The position numbers and the translations under genes were made by a program. 64,000 nt of DNA from Azadirachta indica (Eukaryota; Streptophyta; Magnoliopsida; Sapindales; Meliaceae), in assembly GCA_022749755.1 (NCBI GenBank), contig CM040441.1, forward strand, positions 2,360,741-2,424,740. The letters run 5' to 3'. Below the pieces are notes generated by a model, which had not been told where the DNA came from, did no database searches, and saw only the letters and a program-made list of their open reading frames with translations. Position 1 is the first letter of the stretch. Each line of letters begins with the position of its first letter. This document shows positions 36,340-48,696 of the stretch, piece by piece.

Positions 36340-39180
36340 CAGTATAAAATTGATAAAGCCACGTAACTTATTGGGACTAAAGAAAGCTGGGATACAACTT
36401 AAGATTTTGTTCGGTACTCAGTTGCTTGTCCTGTATTTTGAAATTAAAATTAAAAAATAGCAGATAACATTAATGACTTGTAATGAAAATTAAAGCATTT
36501 TGTTATCAATATTAGATATGTAGTATTTTTACCCTACAACAATTGTGACTTTGATGCTACTGCAGCTGAATATCAGAGGAAACCTTATATTAAGACATTG
36601 AATCTAAAATTTGATTATATAAAGTTAGAAAACAATAAATTATCGTTACTATAATTAATCCCCAATAATACGTAGAGACTAAGGAAGTAACCAAACTTGT
36701 AATTTGAGCTGCGCTGAAAAAATTTTCAAATTGGTGTAAAAATAAGATCTTAATGAAGGAAAAAGGAATATTTTTTTTAATTAAAAAGAATAGTATAGAA
36801 AAGTAATGTTTTTTATATATATATATATATAAATAGAATAAAATATGTAATATAAAACGAGTAATAAAGTATTAAAGCTATGTGATCTAAAAATTTGTTA
36901 AAAAATCTGAATGTAAATAAGTTAAAATATAAAAATTATAATTTAAATCTGAATAATCAAATGTGTAAATAAATGAGCTATTATATCTTTTAATATTACC
37001 CTTAATTTTTTATTTAATATTTATATATGTCAATAAATTATCAGTTTCACATTTTTTAAAATATATATGTTTTGAATTTTTTATTTTTATAAAAATAAAT
37101 AATTTAACATTTATATTCAAACTTTAAGGTAATATATATATATATCAATTAGATTTAAATTTAAATTAAATTCAAATTTCAACCATATTTAGACTTAAAT
37201 ATATAGAAAACAAACACTATCTAAATATATATTTGATAATTATCTTTTTTATACTAATTGGTCTTTTGCTCTTTTTTAAAAAAAAAAAAGAAATTTATAA
37301 AAAATACTTTTTCTTTTATATTTTAAAAAAATTAATTCAATGATTATTGCATAACCATATGAATATTCTAATATATTTTTTAAAATATATGGAAGTGGTA
37401 AAGTATTAGCTCATATTTGAAGGGAGCAATAAGAAATTATTCTGTAGAACTATATATTTGTTGAAGTGTTACTAAAAAAAGTTGAGATATTATTGGAATA
37501 ATCGAGGTACATTAATACTAAAAAGGTACTATAGTTGAAAACATGCTTAATTTCTTACATCATTGCCTTGCCCAAGAATCTATCCTATTAAATTCCTTTG
37601 ATTGTTTGTTAACAAGTCACAATTAATGAAATTAAGAATTATTTTTCCTCAGATAAGAGAATGTTTTAAAATTAGTTTACTTCATGGAGGAAGTGGACTA
37701 GTTGAAACCGACTCGCATGGTTTATTTATGCATAAATGTTATCAAAATATTTAAAATAGTAGAAAAAGATTTAACCACATAAAATGATTTTATTACATGA
37801 ACTTATATACTTGCATTGTCCAACTTAGAAAGTACTTTTAAGAAGGCATTAATTGGCACCTCTAAGCTCCACAAAATCTTTTATAATAATGATTTCTATT
37901 TTACAAATAGATTTACACATGTAAATTGGCATCCCTATATTCAAAATGTGCCTAGAGATAAAATATCTCTGATAGATTTGGGACGTCACGGAATTCGCCC
38001 TAAATGGAGTAAAAATAGAATGATATGATAGGAAATAAGGTAAAAACGGGAGAGAAATTATTCTTATATTTTGTTAATGAAGTGGGAAATGGTTTAGTAA
38101 TCCCCACCCTACTTCTACCGCATCCCCTATATATATATACATATATTAAAATATATTATTTTTAAAATAAATTAAAAAATATATAGACATTATTTAATTA
38201 AAAAAATTTCTCATTTATAATTTTTTATTTTATCAAGCAATCAAACATATATTTTTGATACAATTATTACATATAAATAATATTATAATATACGAATGAT
38301 AATTTCAATTAATATTCAACAAATAAGCACAAAAATAAGGACGATAAGTGAAGATGGGGAACCATTCCCTACATTACAATTCTACGTTCTTTTTTAAAAA
38401 AAAAAAAATGAATTGGTGAACCGAGAAGACCTCCCCACCCACTCTAATGGCATCTCTATGGGTCCCTGTTGAAATTCATTCCTCTTAATTGTTACATTAA
38501 ATAAATATTAATTGTCAATCATACGCATTATTTTATTGATATATAAAATTACCTAATATGCCGTTATAGAATATAGGTCCAGTCTAATAATTTAAGCGAT
38601 AACTATTATTATTTTACATAAACTCATATAATATGATAGTATTAATTGATAAAAATGTATAATCAATATAATTAGTAAAAATTGATAATGTAGTTTACAT
38701 GATCATTTATATCATCATACCACCTCCGTTTGTATTTCATAATTTATATAGAGATAGGGGTGGAGTTACATCAGGGATTGGAGTGGTTCTAGTCCTGTTA
38801 CAGCAAACGTTTTAAAATTTTTATGTAAAAAATTTATTTTATAATTATAAAATTTTTTTTTGTATTTTAGCCCTTATAACTTTGAAAATATATAAATATG
38901 GAGTAAATATATGAAATTTAATAACATGTATATTATTAGTATGCGGACTCTTATACAATTAAATTGATGTAAGAGCACAAAAAAATAATGGTTGCGAAGT
39001 AAGAAGAATGATATCAAGCTTAATAACATCTCCATAATAGATTCATGGGGAAAACAACATTTGTAATTTCCTGTATGGAAGAAATGGAAATTAAAGTTGA
39101 ATTTTCATCCACTGGAACTCTTAGGTATCACAAAAAACGAAGGAGAGAAGCATCTTCCATATTACCAGCCGATGCGTGAA
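36340..39180. other. AT-rich stretch, no supported gene
   Basis: Bases 36383-36430 repeat 34572-34620 (TAAAGAAAGCTGRGATACAA), about 1.8 kb apart, in line with tandem growth of the leader-repeat region. A 70-codon frame at 37816-38028 shows no family motif. A related copy of the insertion in leader copy E begins near 38759. Elsewhere only AT-rich runs. Confidence 0.4.
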
Positions 39181-39189
39181 GATATTTGT

Positions 39190-40260
39190 AATTAACTTGT
39201 ACTTAAGGACTTATTACAGATATAAAGTTCATCTGACATTATACATATTCTTCCAATGAAGGGCAAACAGCGAAAGATCTCGTTTATGGGTTGCCTCAAA
39301 ATCTTAGAACAGTGGAGAGAGAGTTCAAGCCAGGGCTCAAAACACCAGCAGTTCCAATCAGCTTCTCTACATTCCATATATCTACCTAATGTTCCGAAAC
39401 ATGAACATAATCCCAGGCAGTATAAACTCCAAATCTAGTGCTAACATTTGAAAAATGCAGAAAAAGATTGAAATCATGGCCGTCGTACATCAAATGGCTT
39501 GGTATTCTGGTAATTCTCTTTATCATATCTGCAAATGCTATCACCACTACATTTGGATCGAGCTCGAACACTTTTCCAACCATTCTGCTATAAGCAGTTT
39601 CATGCCGCTTTTCATCTGTGTCCATGTTGCATTGCAAGCTTGCCTGTCCTTCCATGAACAATAAATATTACCCTTTCTGGAAATGATGTAAAATTTTCCC
39701 ATGGTAAGGATTTTTCCCGAGGCCAGTGTCATGTTCAAACGGAAATTTTTCCATGGTAACTGTACATCGTTGTATAAATTTCAACTCGCAATTTGTAAAG
39801 TATGAACTGAAAGACATGTATACTTAATGTTGATAAATTTATGAAAACAGTGCACCATTCCTGAGAACAAGTTAATTAATCATAATAATCTATTGATCTT
39901 ACCATTCCCGAGCAATCAAACTAAGAAGCGACTGACACGTTGGAAGTGCTTCTTCTATGATCATACTTCCAGCCAAAACAAAAAAGAGTTCTTACTGGAA
40001 TTTTCTTTTTTTAAACTTCCTCTTAGTTCATTCAGTTGCTGCAATAATCCATCTGAAAGAGGATCTGCCAAAAAGTCCCGAGGTTTTGCCAATATTTTTC
40101 CACGGTTTTAGTATTGGCAAGATGTTCTATCTGGCCCAATCGTCCAACGATTGAAACGTCTCTATTTTTCCTGGTGCCAACTGAACCTTGCAGGCCTGGA
40201 AGAAGACAGCTTCTTCAGATTTTTTACATTCCTGAACTGGAAACTAAAAAGAAGAATGAT
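39190..40260 (-). pseudogene. Stearoyl-[ACP] desaturase pseudogene
   Basis: The minus strand carries consecutive pieces of the plastid acyl-ACP desaturase: FQSLDDWAR near 40140-40165, FFVLAGSMIIEEALPTCQSL near 39950-39990, then TDEKRHETAYSRMVGKVFEL near 39560-39620, ADMIKRITRIPSHLMYDGHD and FGVYTAWDYVHVSEH, and WNVEKLIGTAG near 39330-39365. The second di-iron motif, DEKRHE, is intact. The first (normally EENRHG) is gone, because the sequence jumps from the EEALP region to the FMEGQA region. The piece just before DEKRHE is also shortened by about 12 residues. A TAG after SLDDWAR, a frameshift near 40010 and stops near 39330-39390 confirm a pseudogene. The living enzyme makes oleoyl-ACP from stearoyl-ACP. 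Confidence 0.85.
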
Positions 40261-40934
40261 ACACATCTAGAGATTTTATAAGCAATTTCAATTTTGTTAA
40301 TCACATTTTTTAAAAAAAGATTATTTATTCCTTTAAACATAAACTTTTCTGGCCCATTAAGAAGATAGGTAAAATTTATATAATTAAACTTCTTTAATTT
40401 TTTTTCTTAAGCTTTCGCAATTGAATTACAACCGAAAGACCAAAAGCATTTAGCATAACCGTATTAATTAAAAAAGAAAATAAAATTAGCAACATCTATA
40501 ATTAAACAAGAAAAATGCAATCGTTACATAGAATTGTGTTTTCCTTCCAAAAAAAAAAAAAAATCTTACGTGTAATTATATAAGTTAAAAAAACAATAGT
40601 AGTGAAAAAGGGAATATTCAAAAGACAAAATTAAACTCACAATAAGACTTGAAATATGAACTTTTGAATTTTATGTTTTTTTTATTTCCCAATGAATTAG
40701 ATAAATTTTCAATTAATAACATTCAGTATATATATATATATATATATTATTTTCTAAATCTCATTTTCTTTTTCTGAAGAAGTGTTCTAACATCTATAAG
40801 TGGTTTTTTTTTAACCCCAAAAAGAGGCAAACTCTATAAAAAAAAAAAAAAAAAAAAACAATACAAGAGGAAAAGCTACAAGACTTGAGCCGAGACATTA
40901 GGAAAACTTGTAAATTGGAAAGCCACAGTCATCC

Positions 40935-42830
40935 CTAATAAGGGAACCAGACAAAGAAGGCCAGGGGGTCCCACCACTGAAGAATAGGAAAGTTAAGACC
41001 TAAATTAGCCAAGCAGTCCGCAGCATCATTGTTTTCTCTGTAAGTGTGGTTAAATCGGAATTTCATCTTGCGAAGAAGAGGCTGGCAATTAAGCCACCAA
41101 TTACTGAGCTGCCAAGGAGGAGATAGCAGAGGATTAGTTAGGTTTTGAACAACAATCATGGAGTCCGATTCCAGCCATAAATTAAAACAACCTCTGTCAG
41201 TAGCTAGCTCAACCACCAAAATCACAGCCAACCGATTAGCTAGAACCTTAGTGATGATCTTAAGAAAGAAATTTGCTCGAGCGATTGGCCGATAATGCGA
41301 GACTCTATTAGCATCCGACCCTTAGGCAACAACGCAACAAAGCTGGCATTCAAGTTAGGCAGTAAGTAACTATCTTTAAAAAATTGCTGAACCCCTTTGA
41401 TAACATCCATAGCCACAATGTCCCAACAACTCTGTAAAAATGAACCCGGGAACCCATCAGGACCAGGAGTGCCATCCTAATCAAGTTGAAAAACCACTCG
41501 TTTAATCTCATCAGCTGAAGGCATCGAAGTGAGGTAAGCATTATCCTCATCCGAGACCAGATTGGGGATAAGACTAGAAAGCTTCGCAATCTTATCCAGG
41601 TTAGAAGGCAGAGCTGCATACAAACCTTGATAATAATCTACCAAATGTTGAGAGATAATATCAGGATCATCACACCAATTACTATGAATAAAAAGCCCCA
41701 TGATCCTAGTCCGAGCCTGAGGAGTACGTGCATAGGTATGCAAAGTTTTCGTACTTTTATCTACATCCTTGGGCCATTTCACCCAAGCACGATCCCTCCA
41801 ATAAACAACTTGCATATGCACTACTTCCAGGACCTGATTTTTAGCTTGAATCAACATCAAGAAGACCCGCAGATGGACCTTCGGAAACAAGAGGAGATTG
41901 AATAGCCAACAGAAGTTGACACGCCTGAGAGACACGGTCATTTGTATTCCCAAACACTGAAAAGTTCCATTCTCGTGGACGACATTTGAGTGTTTTTGAT
42001 TTGTGAACCACCATGAACATGGGACAGCCATGAATTGCGATAGAATTCCAAATTTAAGCCACAAAATCTTTGAAACCTGAATGATGTAACCACATGTTTT
42101 GAAACCGAAAAGTTTTTGGGCTAGAGTTGGAACTAGCCACACAATGAAGAATCAGAGGTGAGTGATCGGAGACTGTAGACGGAAGCACGTGATAGGCAGA
42201 AGACGGCCAAGCATCAAGCCAAGACGAATTACAAAGAATCCTGTCTAACTTCCTTTCAATACGACCAGAGGAACTAGTTCGAGCCCAAGAGTAAGACAAG
42301 CCAGAGGATTGAAAATGATGCAAAACACCAGAATCCCAAAAATTCTAATAGTCGGGACAAGACAGAGGGCCTAGTAAGCTCTCACCACACTGCTCATGAG
42401 CACCGAGAGTGGCATTGAAATCGCCTGCTAAAAGCCAAGGACCTTCCCTGTTGGATTAGAGAGATGTCAGAGCTCCCCGCAACAATCTACGATTAACATA
42501 GTATGAAGATGCATAAACAAAAGAGAAATTTCACCAAATCCGTTCCAATTTTGCCGAGAAAGAAACATATTGATCACCACAAGCAAGGACATCAATTGTG
42601 TCAACAGAATCAGACTTCAAAACCCAGAGTTTTGGAAGAGTATTCGTTGAGCTAGCAACCATAAAAAGATTCAGACTACGCCAAAAACCAGCTGGAACAT
42701 TATCCAAATCAGTCATCGGTTCAGCAATGGCAATAAAATCCGGACGATAATTAATCAAAGATTGGCTAATGCATGTTTAGAATTGGGGTTAGCCAAGCCC
42801 CTAATATTCCAGTATAGAACTTTCACGAGG
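40935..42830 (-). pseudogene. LINE pol: endonuclease, partial RT, RNase H
   Basis: The apurinic-type endonuclease includes WNIRGLANPNS, INYRPDFIAIAEPMTDLDN, LLAGDFNATLGAHEQCGES, KLDRILCNSSW and STVSDHSPLILH. The next stretch (41240-41800) carries the linker YYQGLYAALPSNLDKI and the RT start DGTPGPDGFPGSFLQSCWDI and NASFVALLPKG. At about 41215-41240, LANRL of the RT fingers runs straight into AVILVVELATDRGCFNLWLE of RNase H, which continues to FRFNHTYRENNDAADCLAN. The RT palm with YADD, the thumb and the zinc-binding region are deleted. Frameshifts occur at about 42050, 41475 and 41330. Confidence 0.75.
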
Positions 42831-42879
42831 GGTAAAAGTCATTTACTACCTTCTGTTTAGCTTTTTGTTGTTTCCGAGC

Positions 42880-44249
42880 AGATTTAAATTGGACTGTTTT
42901 AAACCCATCTTCTACCGAGGCTTTGTAAGAATACTAGCAACCTGGGCTCGTTCCTCTTGGAAAGACTAGAGGATGGACGGGGCAGAATTATCTTTGTTGT
43001 CTAGCAGGACTACCGTATATAACTCAACTTCAATTAAATCGCCAGGGTCAGGAGCTGGTAAGAAACCGCAGCCATCCTCAGTCCTATCAATACTTATGAG
43101 CTTCAAACTGAGGATTGTCCAAAACCACATCAGATTAGTGAGGGTTCACAGGAGAGGCCATCAAAGGGTCAGTCTCGGGTGTCCCTTCGCCTGTAACAAC
43201 CTTGCACGTATCTTCAGGTGCTTCATGAGTAGTAGGAGTATTCACCTCAATTAGGGGAGCAGGATCTGCAATAACAACTGTAGCTGACGGAGACTTCAGC
43301 TTGCTCTCTTGGCCCGACGCACTGGAAGTCTCTTTGGGAGGCTGAGGATGCGGCGCAGTATCTTCGTCAACAGAGTTAAACCCTGTAGAATCAGAAATTG
43401 TCTTTGGCAACAAGTCTATAAATACGTTTTATGGGGTTATGCGCATCATCAGACCTCTTATGAAATGAGGTGCGATGACATTTCTCAACGAATTGACCAA
43501 ATAAAGAGCACCCAGAACATCTCGTAGGAAAATTTTCGTAATGGATCTCGACATCAAAAGCGTAGTCGGGAAGCTCAACTGAAATCATGTCTCAAAAAGG
43601 GCCAGACAAGTTGATTTCCGTAAGGATTCTGGCATAATATTCATATCTCTTCTCCTTTGCGGCCTGATCAATCCCCAATGAGATACCAACGGCCCTGGCA
43701 ATGGTCATGAGCATACGAGGGTACCAACATTCCATGCTGAGTCCATAAATACGAATCCAAATCTGAGCATAAGATTGTTTTTTGGGATCAGATGGATTAA
43801 AATTCCACTGCCATTGGTACAGGCGAAAGAGTCCCTGTGGTAGCGTGCATGAACCACCACTCCAAACTTTTTGCATATCGATCTATTCCTGAAAGTGGAT
43901 ATCGAAAAAAACCCCTAGCCAGAAGAGTTAATGCCAATCGACTGACGGTTTCCAAACCTGTTGGAGATGATTTTTCAAGTTCTCCACCTTCAAAGGTTTT
44001 GAACCTGGACGTAAAGCCATCTGTCCAATCAGATTTGTCTTATATGCATCAAGTTCTTCCCTGAGTAAATCCAATTCTATATGCACCACTACCCCGTCAC
44101 CACGTTGAGTGGGCAACGGCAACGGGTGAGGCAAACGTTTGTTTCTTCGGTGGAATAGGATTTGTAGCCGTCTCCAGGGAATCAGAAACTGTGTTCGATT
44201 GTTTATGACAGGCAAGAATTGAAGCAATTTCTTCATGACTGTCAGCCAT
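42880..44249 (-). pseudogene. LINE ORF1 (DUF4283 / CCHC-type nucleic-acid-binding)
   Basis: It begins MADSHEEIASILA at 44249. It then shows KVWSGGSCTLPQGLFRLYQW and AQIWIRIYGLSMECWYPRML, typical of the DUF4283 domain of plant LINE ORF1 proteins ('..W.RI.GLP...W....L..IA...G'). A knuckle CSGCSLFGQFVEKC lies at 43478-43519, where the usual His is Gln. The C-terminal third (42880-43400) is in another frame. Several stops separate the pieces. Antisense open frames over this region are shadows. Confidence 0.7.
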
Positions 44250-44469
44250 GGTTGCTGGAGAAAAGGACAAGAAAAGAAAGAAAGGACAGAAAGGAAAGAA
44301 TCAGACTGGAAAGAGAAAGTCAAAGGGAAAGAAGGAAAGAATCACTTTAAAGATGGAATCCAAAAAGCTCCCAAAAGGAGTAGAAGCTCGGGAATTTCAG
44401 AGAGTCCATGACCCCTTCCCGCCCCACCCACCCCCAATACCACACACACCACCCCTTTAAAAGAAATAG

Positions 44470-45840
44470 AACAAGATGGGATAGGATGAGGCAAGAAAAT
44501 CAAATGAAGATCATATGTCGAATGGAGAGCATACAACACAGAGAGAAATGTAATGTAACTCGTAAATAAAACGATCTGCGTCTGTTTTGTGGGTAGCACA
44601 TGATTTTCCACAATTCAACATGCTACAACAAGTAGTGCTATTCTATATTTAATTTAATTTAATTGATTAATTATTCTACAAAAGACAGAGTCCAAAAGGA
44701 ATCTGCCTTGCCTTATCGTTGCTTTTCCTTTTGTTGGCAAGTCAAGACACAAAAGCTTCAAATTTAAGTGGAATTAGAACTTCACTTCTTAAGATTCAAG
44801 TAGCTAGATTTGAATTTCGGCTTTTAGAAGTCAACTACGATTTTATTTTTCTTCCCCCTGTGATCTTGTAACTTTAAAGCATTAATTAAGGGGAGACTGT
44901 CGAATCTCTTTTTTTAAAATAAATATCAAATAACAACTAAAATCTAAAATATTTGTCAATAATATTCCTGTTATATTTTTCCATTAATGTAAGATTTTGA
45001 CCGACTTTGAATATTAGAATGATAAAAGAAATCTTTTAACTTATATTGACTCATGCAAATTTCATAAATATACCTAATTTTATATTTTTTACAAATAAAT
45101 TGTAAAATTTTAATTTAAATAAATAAATTATAAAATTATTTTTTAAAAAAACTATAATATTTTTTATTAAAAATAATAAAAATAATAAAAATAAATAATA
45201 TTATAAATTTTATCCTTTCACTTGAGAAACCAACTTTAAAACTCAAAAAAAAAAATTCATTATCCATAAAAAAAATAAGTTTTAAGACAAATCAATCTCA
45301 TTTATCCGTAAAATCATATGCAATTATCTATAAAAAAATTTGCAATTATTTCTATCATTCGCCGACCATCAGCCTCAATCTTGTCTCCATCTCGGTTGCC
45401 CTCGATGAGAAGAAGACAAATCTAGAAAGAGAAAAAAGAAGAAGAAATTTAGGATTTAAACTTCTTATATTTTTTGTATTGATATGCTTCATGGAATTCA
45501 ATTGGAAATTTGTTACGCTACATTATTCAAGTTGATTTGATTCTCATTGGTGCTTTGATTATTTTAAGAACAAATTATTTGAGGACAATTGTATTGTCAT
45601 TATCATTAGCCTTGGACAACTATTATATCTAAGCAATTTCTTTTTCTTCGGTAAAACCAATGAGGAGAAACTTATAAGAAAAAGAATAAAGAGTCTTTGA
45701 TTAATCTGGTTACAAGTCTCTTTCTTTCATTAATTTGTATTTTTCTTTACTTCTCTGTCCTGCATTCTTGGTAGGTTTTCAATTTTCTTGGGCATCATTC
45801 TTCTATTTTTGGCTAAGCTCATGGCTCTAGTTCTAGCCAT
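44470..45840. other. AT-rich stretch, no gene seen
   Basis: Bases 45060-45220 are nearly A/T only. A GC-richer block at 45360-45420 gives no family motif. Confidence 0.45.
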
Positions 45841-45849
45841 CGAAGAGGC

Positions 45850-46195
45850 CATGGATTGAAAGTGATTCTATTGCCCTAGATGGTCGTTCTCAGCCGTTGT
45901 ATTATGCTCACCATCCAATATGTTTGCAGAATTGATGTCTCGATTATAAATTTGTATTGGAGCTGCTGAATGTAAATACATAAAGCACCTAAAATTTTAA
46001 TGGCAAGACGTAAATTGATTTTCCAGTTGATTGGAAACTCCAGAGTTTGGTCATGTATATACTGAAAGAGAGTTTCATTAGGAATGAATTCATAGACAAG
46101 AAGAGGAATTTTTATCTTCAAACAACATCCTAATAACTTAACCACATTTGTGTGGTTAATTTGAAATAAAATTACCACCTCATTAGCATGAATAG
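45850..46195 (-). pseudogene. Wall-associated kinase-like kinase fragment
   Basis: The minus strand reads [40 protein letters not shown] and [14 protein letters not shown], then, one frame over, [20 protein letters not shown]. These are kinase subdomains IV-VIb as found in plant WAK and WAK-like receptor kinases. In the catalytic loop the usual H-R-D-I-K-S is N-R-D-I-N-S, so the essential Lys is lost. The ATP-binding lobe, the DFG region and the extracellular part are absent. A second WAK fragment lies on the opposite strand 8 kb away. Confidence 0.75.
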
Positions 46196-46367
46196 AAGAG
46201 GAACACTTTTATGTTCCCAAGGGATAACTAATTGTGACATTTCCAGAGTTTGTATCATATACAAGCATAGCTATCGAAGCATTGATTAACCATAGCAACG
46301 AAATGATGTGCAACCCCAGCTGAGTATTAACAATTGCATTTTATTAAATGCATGGTAGACTGTTCCC

Positions 46368-47040
46368 TTTCCATGGAGCTTTAGATTGGCAGCAAGACTA
46401 GCTTTAGTGAGCTAGACTAGACTTGTTGGAAAAATTTTAACTGTGTCGTTTCCAACACGTAAATTTACCCACGGTTATTTTTTGACTTCACCACTTACAA
46501 ATTTTTCATATATTATTGTATTGCTTTAATTGTGTTGTAGCATTTTTCTCCTTTTTACAGAGAATTAGAAAACTAAGCTACACTTGTTGGAAAATAGCTT
46601 TGGCTTGGCAGTAAGAATAACTTTAGATAGCTAGACTAATTTAAAAGTACTTTAGGGCCAAAGGCCTAATGGTAAGCGAACTCATGAGCTTGAATCCCAC
46701 CAAGCTTATTAGTTAGATTTTCCCGCTTATTGTGGGTAGGACTCCGTTCTATTGTAATGATAAATTTCACTCAAAAATTAGGCACTAAATTTTTTAATGG
46801 CGTCAAACTAGATTTCATCAAAACTTTGAATTCTCAAAAATATATGTTCATGTAATTTGCGATTTGTAATATTTAAAAATGAAAGAAAGAAGAAAGTACT
46901 TTAACTAATGTCATTTCCAACATGTGATTTTTTAATCTAGTTTCGTACTGCCTGTTGTATCTCATTATATTATTTTAATTACATTGTAGAGATTTCTCTT
47001 TTCATGGAGCATTAGATAGTGTTAATAAGTTAGAATAAAT
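46368..47040. repeat. ~218-bp tandem repeat, two copies and part of a third
   Basis: Copy 1 (about 46368-46575) and copy 2 (about 46586-47018) share CTTGGCAGTAAGA-like, CATTTCCAACATG-like and TTTAATTACATTGTAG-like blocks in the same order. A third start (TTCATGGAGCATTAGATAG) is at about 47003. Copy 2 is longer because a SINE sits inside it. Confidence 0.6.
46655..46892 (+). mobile_element. tRNA-derived SINE with 11-bp target duplication
   Basis: The 238-bp element is flanked by perfect copies of AAAGTACTTTA at 46644-46654 and 46893-46903. Near its 5' end it has pol III promoter-like boxes: TGGTAAGCG (A box-like, about 46670) and GAGCTTGAATCCC (B box-like, about 46688). It ends in an A-rich tail with GAAAGAAAGAAG. 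These are the features of a plant SINE mobilised by LINE machinery. The uninterrupted copy 1 of the host tandem repeat gives the empty site. Confidence 0.75.
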
Positions 47041-48640
47041 TGTTGGAGTATATACTTGGAAGAACGATCATTACCCTGCATTTATCCAAACAAAAACCCC
47101 TATCATTGGAGAAGTTTATAAAATAGAAAGAAATAATTGTATTTTCACTCATGTTTAAAAGGTTTATAAAACCTCTATTTATAGAGGAGAATCAAAGTTA
47201 TATTTGTGCACTTGTAGCTTGTCTTGAGATACTGGGATTTTTTGGTAAAAAATGAAGCGTTTCCCTATCAATTGTTATATGTCAATGAAATCTTTTAACT
47301 TCAAATGATTTTTTGCTATAAATCATTCTTGTCATTCTTTCTTGAAGGAAATCTTTCGGTCTTGATTGGTAAGCATTCTTGTCAACGAAGTCTTTTAACC
47401 TTATTTGTTATTCTTTTTAAGGTATCATGATGATGTGTTATCATGTATAAGATAGCATGATGACTTGTTCTTTTTAATTGATTGTGTTAACATAAAATAC
47501 CTAACTACGCATAAAGCTTCGGCTATAGAAGAAAGCCATATGCCTTCTGTGAATCGCAATCTAGAAAAGAGAATTAAATGAATTTTTTTTTGTACCAAAA
47601 ATATCTGAGTTCCTAACATTGAATAATTAATATAATCTGGCATAGTTTTAAAAATATAATATTTTAGTCTAAATTATTAGGGACTAATATGTTATATCAG
47701 AGATAATATTATCTAACTTAGTATTATATACAAGCGTAGGGATTACATTATATTTTTATCATAGTGACTTAGTTTTGAAAAGTTATTACCAAGGTTTGTT
47801 ATTGTATTTACTACTCATTTCGAGGAAGGTCCCACGTAGAACACTTAGTATGGTCTGAAATATAACAAGTTTATTTTTTCGTTGAGTGCAATTCCATCAG
47901 AAATAGTGAATTATTTATAGCGAATTTATCAACAACAAAAGTCAATTGTAAAAAGCTACAATTTTTGTAATATTGCTAAACATATTTCCTTTTTTTAATT
48001 CTCGTATTATACAATTTTCAAGAAAATATTATTGAACACATTTTTTAATTCACATATTCATAATACGATTTTCAAGAAGTGTTAGGGCACATATTCTTGA
48101 ATTGATTTCAAAATTAACAGTAAAATCATAAATAACAATTTTTTTTTTTAATGATACACCAACTGAAGAAAATATTGAATAAACCCTTACATGTTTCATA
48201 TAGTAACATCAGTGGTCAAATTCAATATTGTCGGGGTAACTTGATGATTATTACAAAATTAAAGAATCTACTAGATATAAATAGATGAACTATATTCTTA
48301 CTTGTAAAAATATAAAAAAGTGAGGAATATTTCGGGACAGATTCACTTGGACAAACTAGAATTTTTTATTTCTTGATACTAAATTAATTATTAATATTTT
48401 AATATTAAAATTAATTAATTTTTAACAAATTTCACATTAGAAGAGAATTTTAGTGTAAAAAAAAGATAAATCGAGAAGCAAGATATTACACTTGTTAGTC
48501 AACATACATATATTATAGAAATTAAACAAAAGTCAAGGGAAAATAGGAAAAAGCAATAATAGTTAGCATTAATATGAGTATTATTTTCATAATATGATTG
48601 CAAAGTCTAAATTGTGTTTCTTGTAATATTATAGGTCAAG
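47041..48640. other. AT-rich intergenic stretch
   Basis: The phrase AATGAAATCTTTTAAC recurs near 47282 and 47380 (as AACGAAGTCTTTTAAC), a local duplication. No coding or mobile-element signature beyond that. Confidence 0.4.
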
Positions 48641-48666
48641 GCAACTGACTCGTACTCCTTGAACCC

Positions 48667-48673
48667 TATAAAA
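48667..48673 (+). promoter_or_regulatory. TATA box of the hybrid proline-rich protein pseudogene
   Basis: TATAAAA in the context CCCTATAAAACC predicts transcription starting around 48697-48705. That lies downstream of the only in-frame ATG (48682). Confidence 0.55.
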
Positions 48674-48696
48674 CCACACCCTTGGTAGCTAATCTC

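Larger units (their letters stand above)
40797..44460 (-). mobile_element. L1-type LINE, internally deleted, poly(A)-tailed
   Basis: On the minus strand the order is a C-rich 5' end (near 44400-44455), ORF1 with a CCHC-like domain, an endonuclease, the start of reverse transcriptase, RNase H and a 3' end with an A run (plus-strand T run at about 40805-40813). A second A/T run at 40838-40858 lies in the 3' UTR. Most of the RT is missing. No target-site duplication could be identified with confidence. Confidence 0.8.

Noticed and set aside
37816..38028. 70-codon plus-strand frame
   Set aside because: No family motif, no promoter or splice context; likely chance.
39256..40154. Plus-strand frames over the desaturase pseudogene
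   Set aside because: They are antisense to the desaturase pieces and show no motifs of their own.
42973..44064. Plus-strand frames across the LINE
   Set aside because: They are antisense shadows of the LINE ORF1/pol, which carry recognisable domains on the minus strand.
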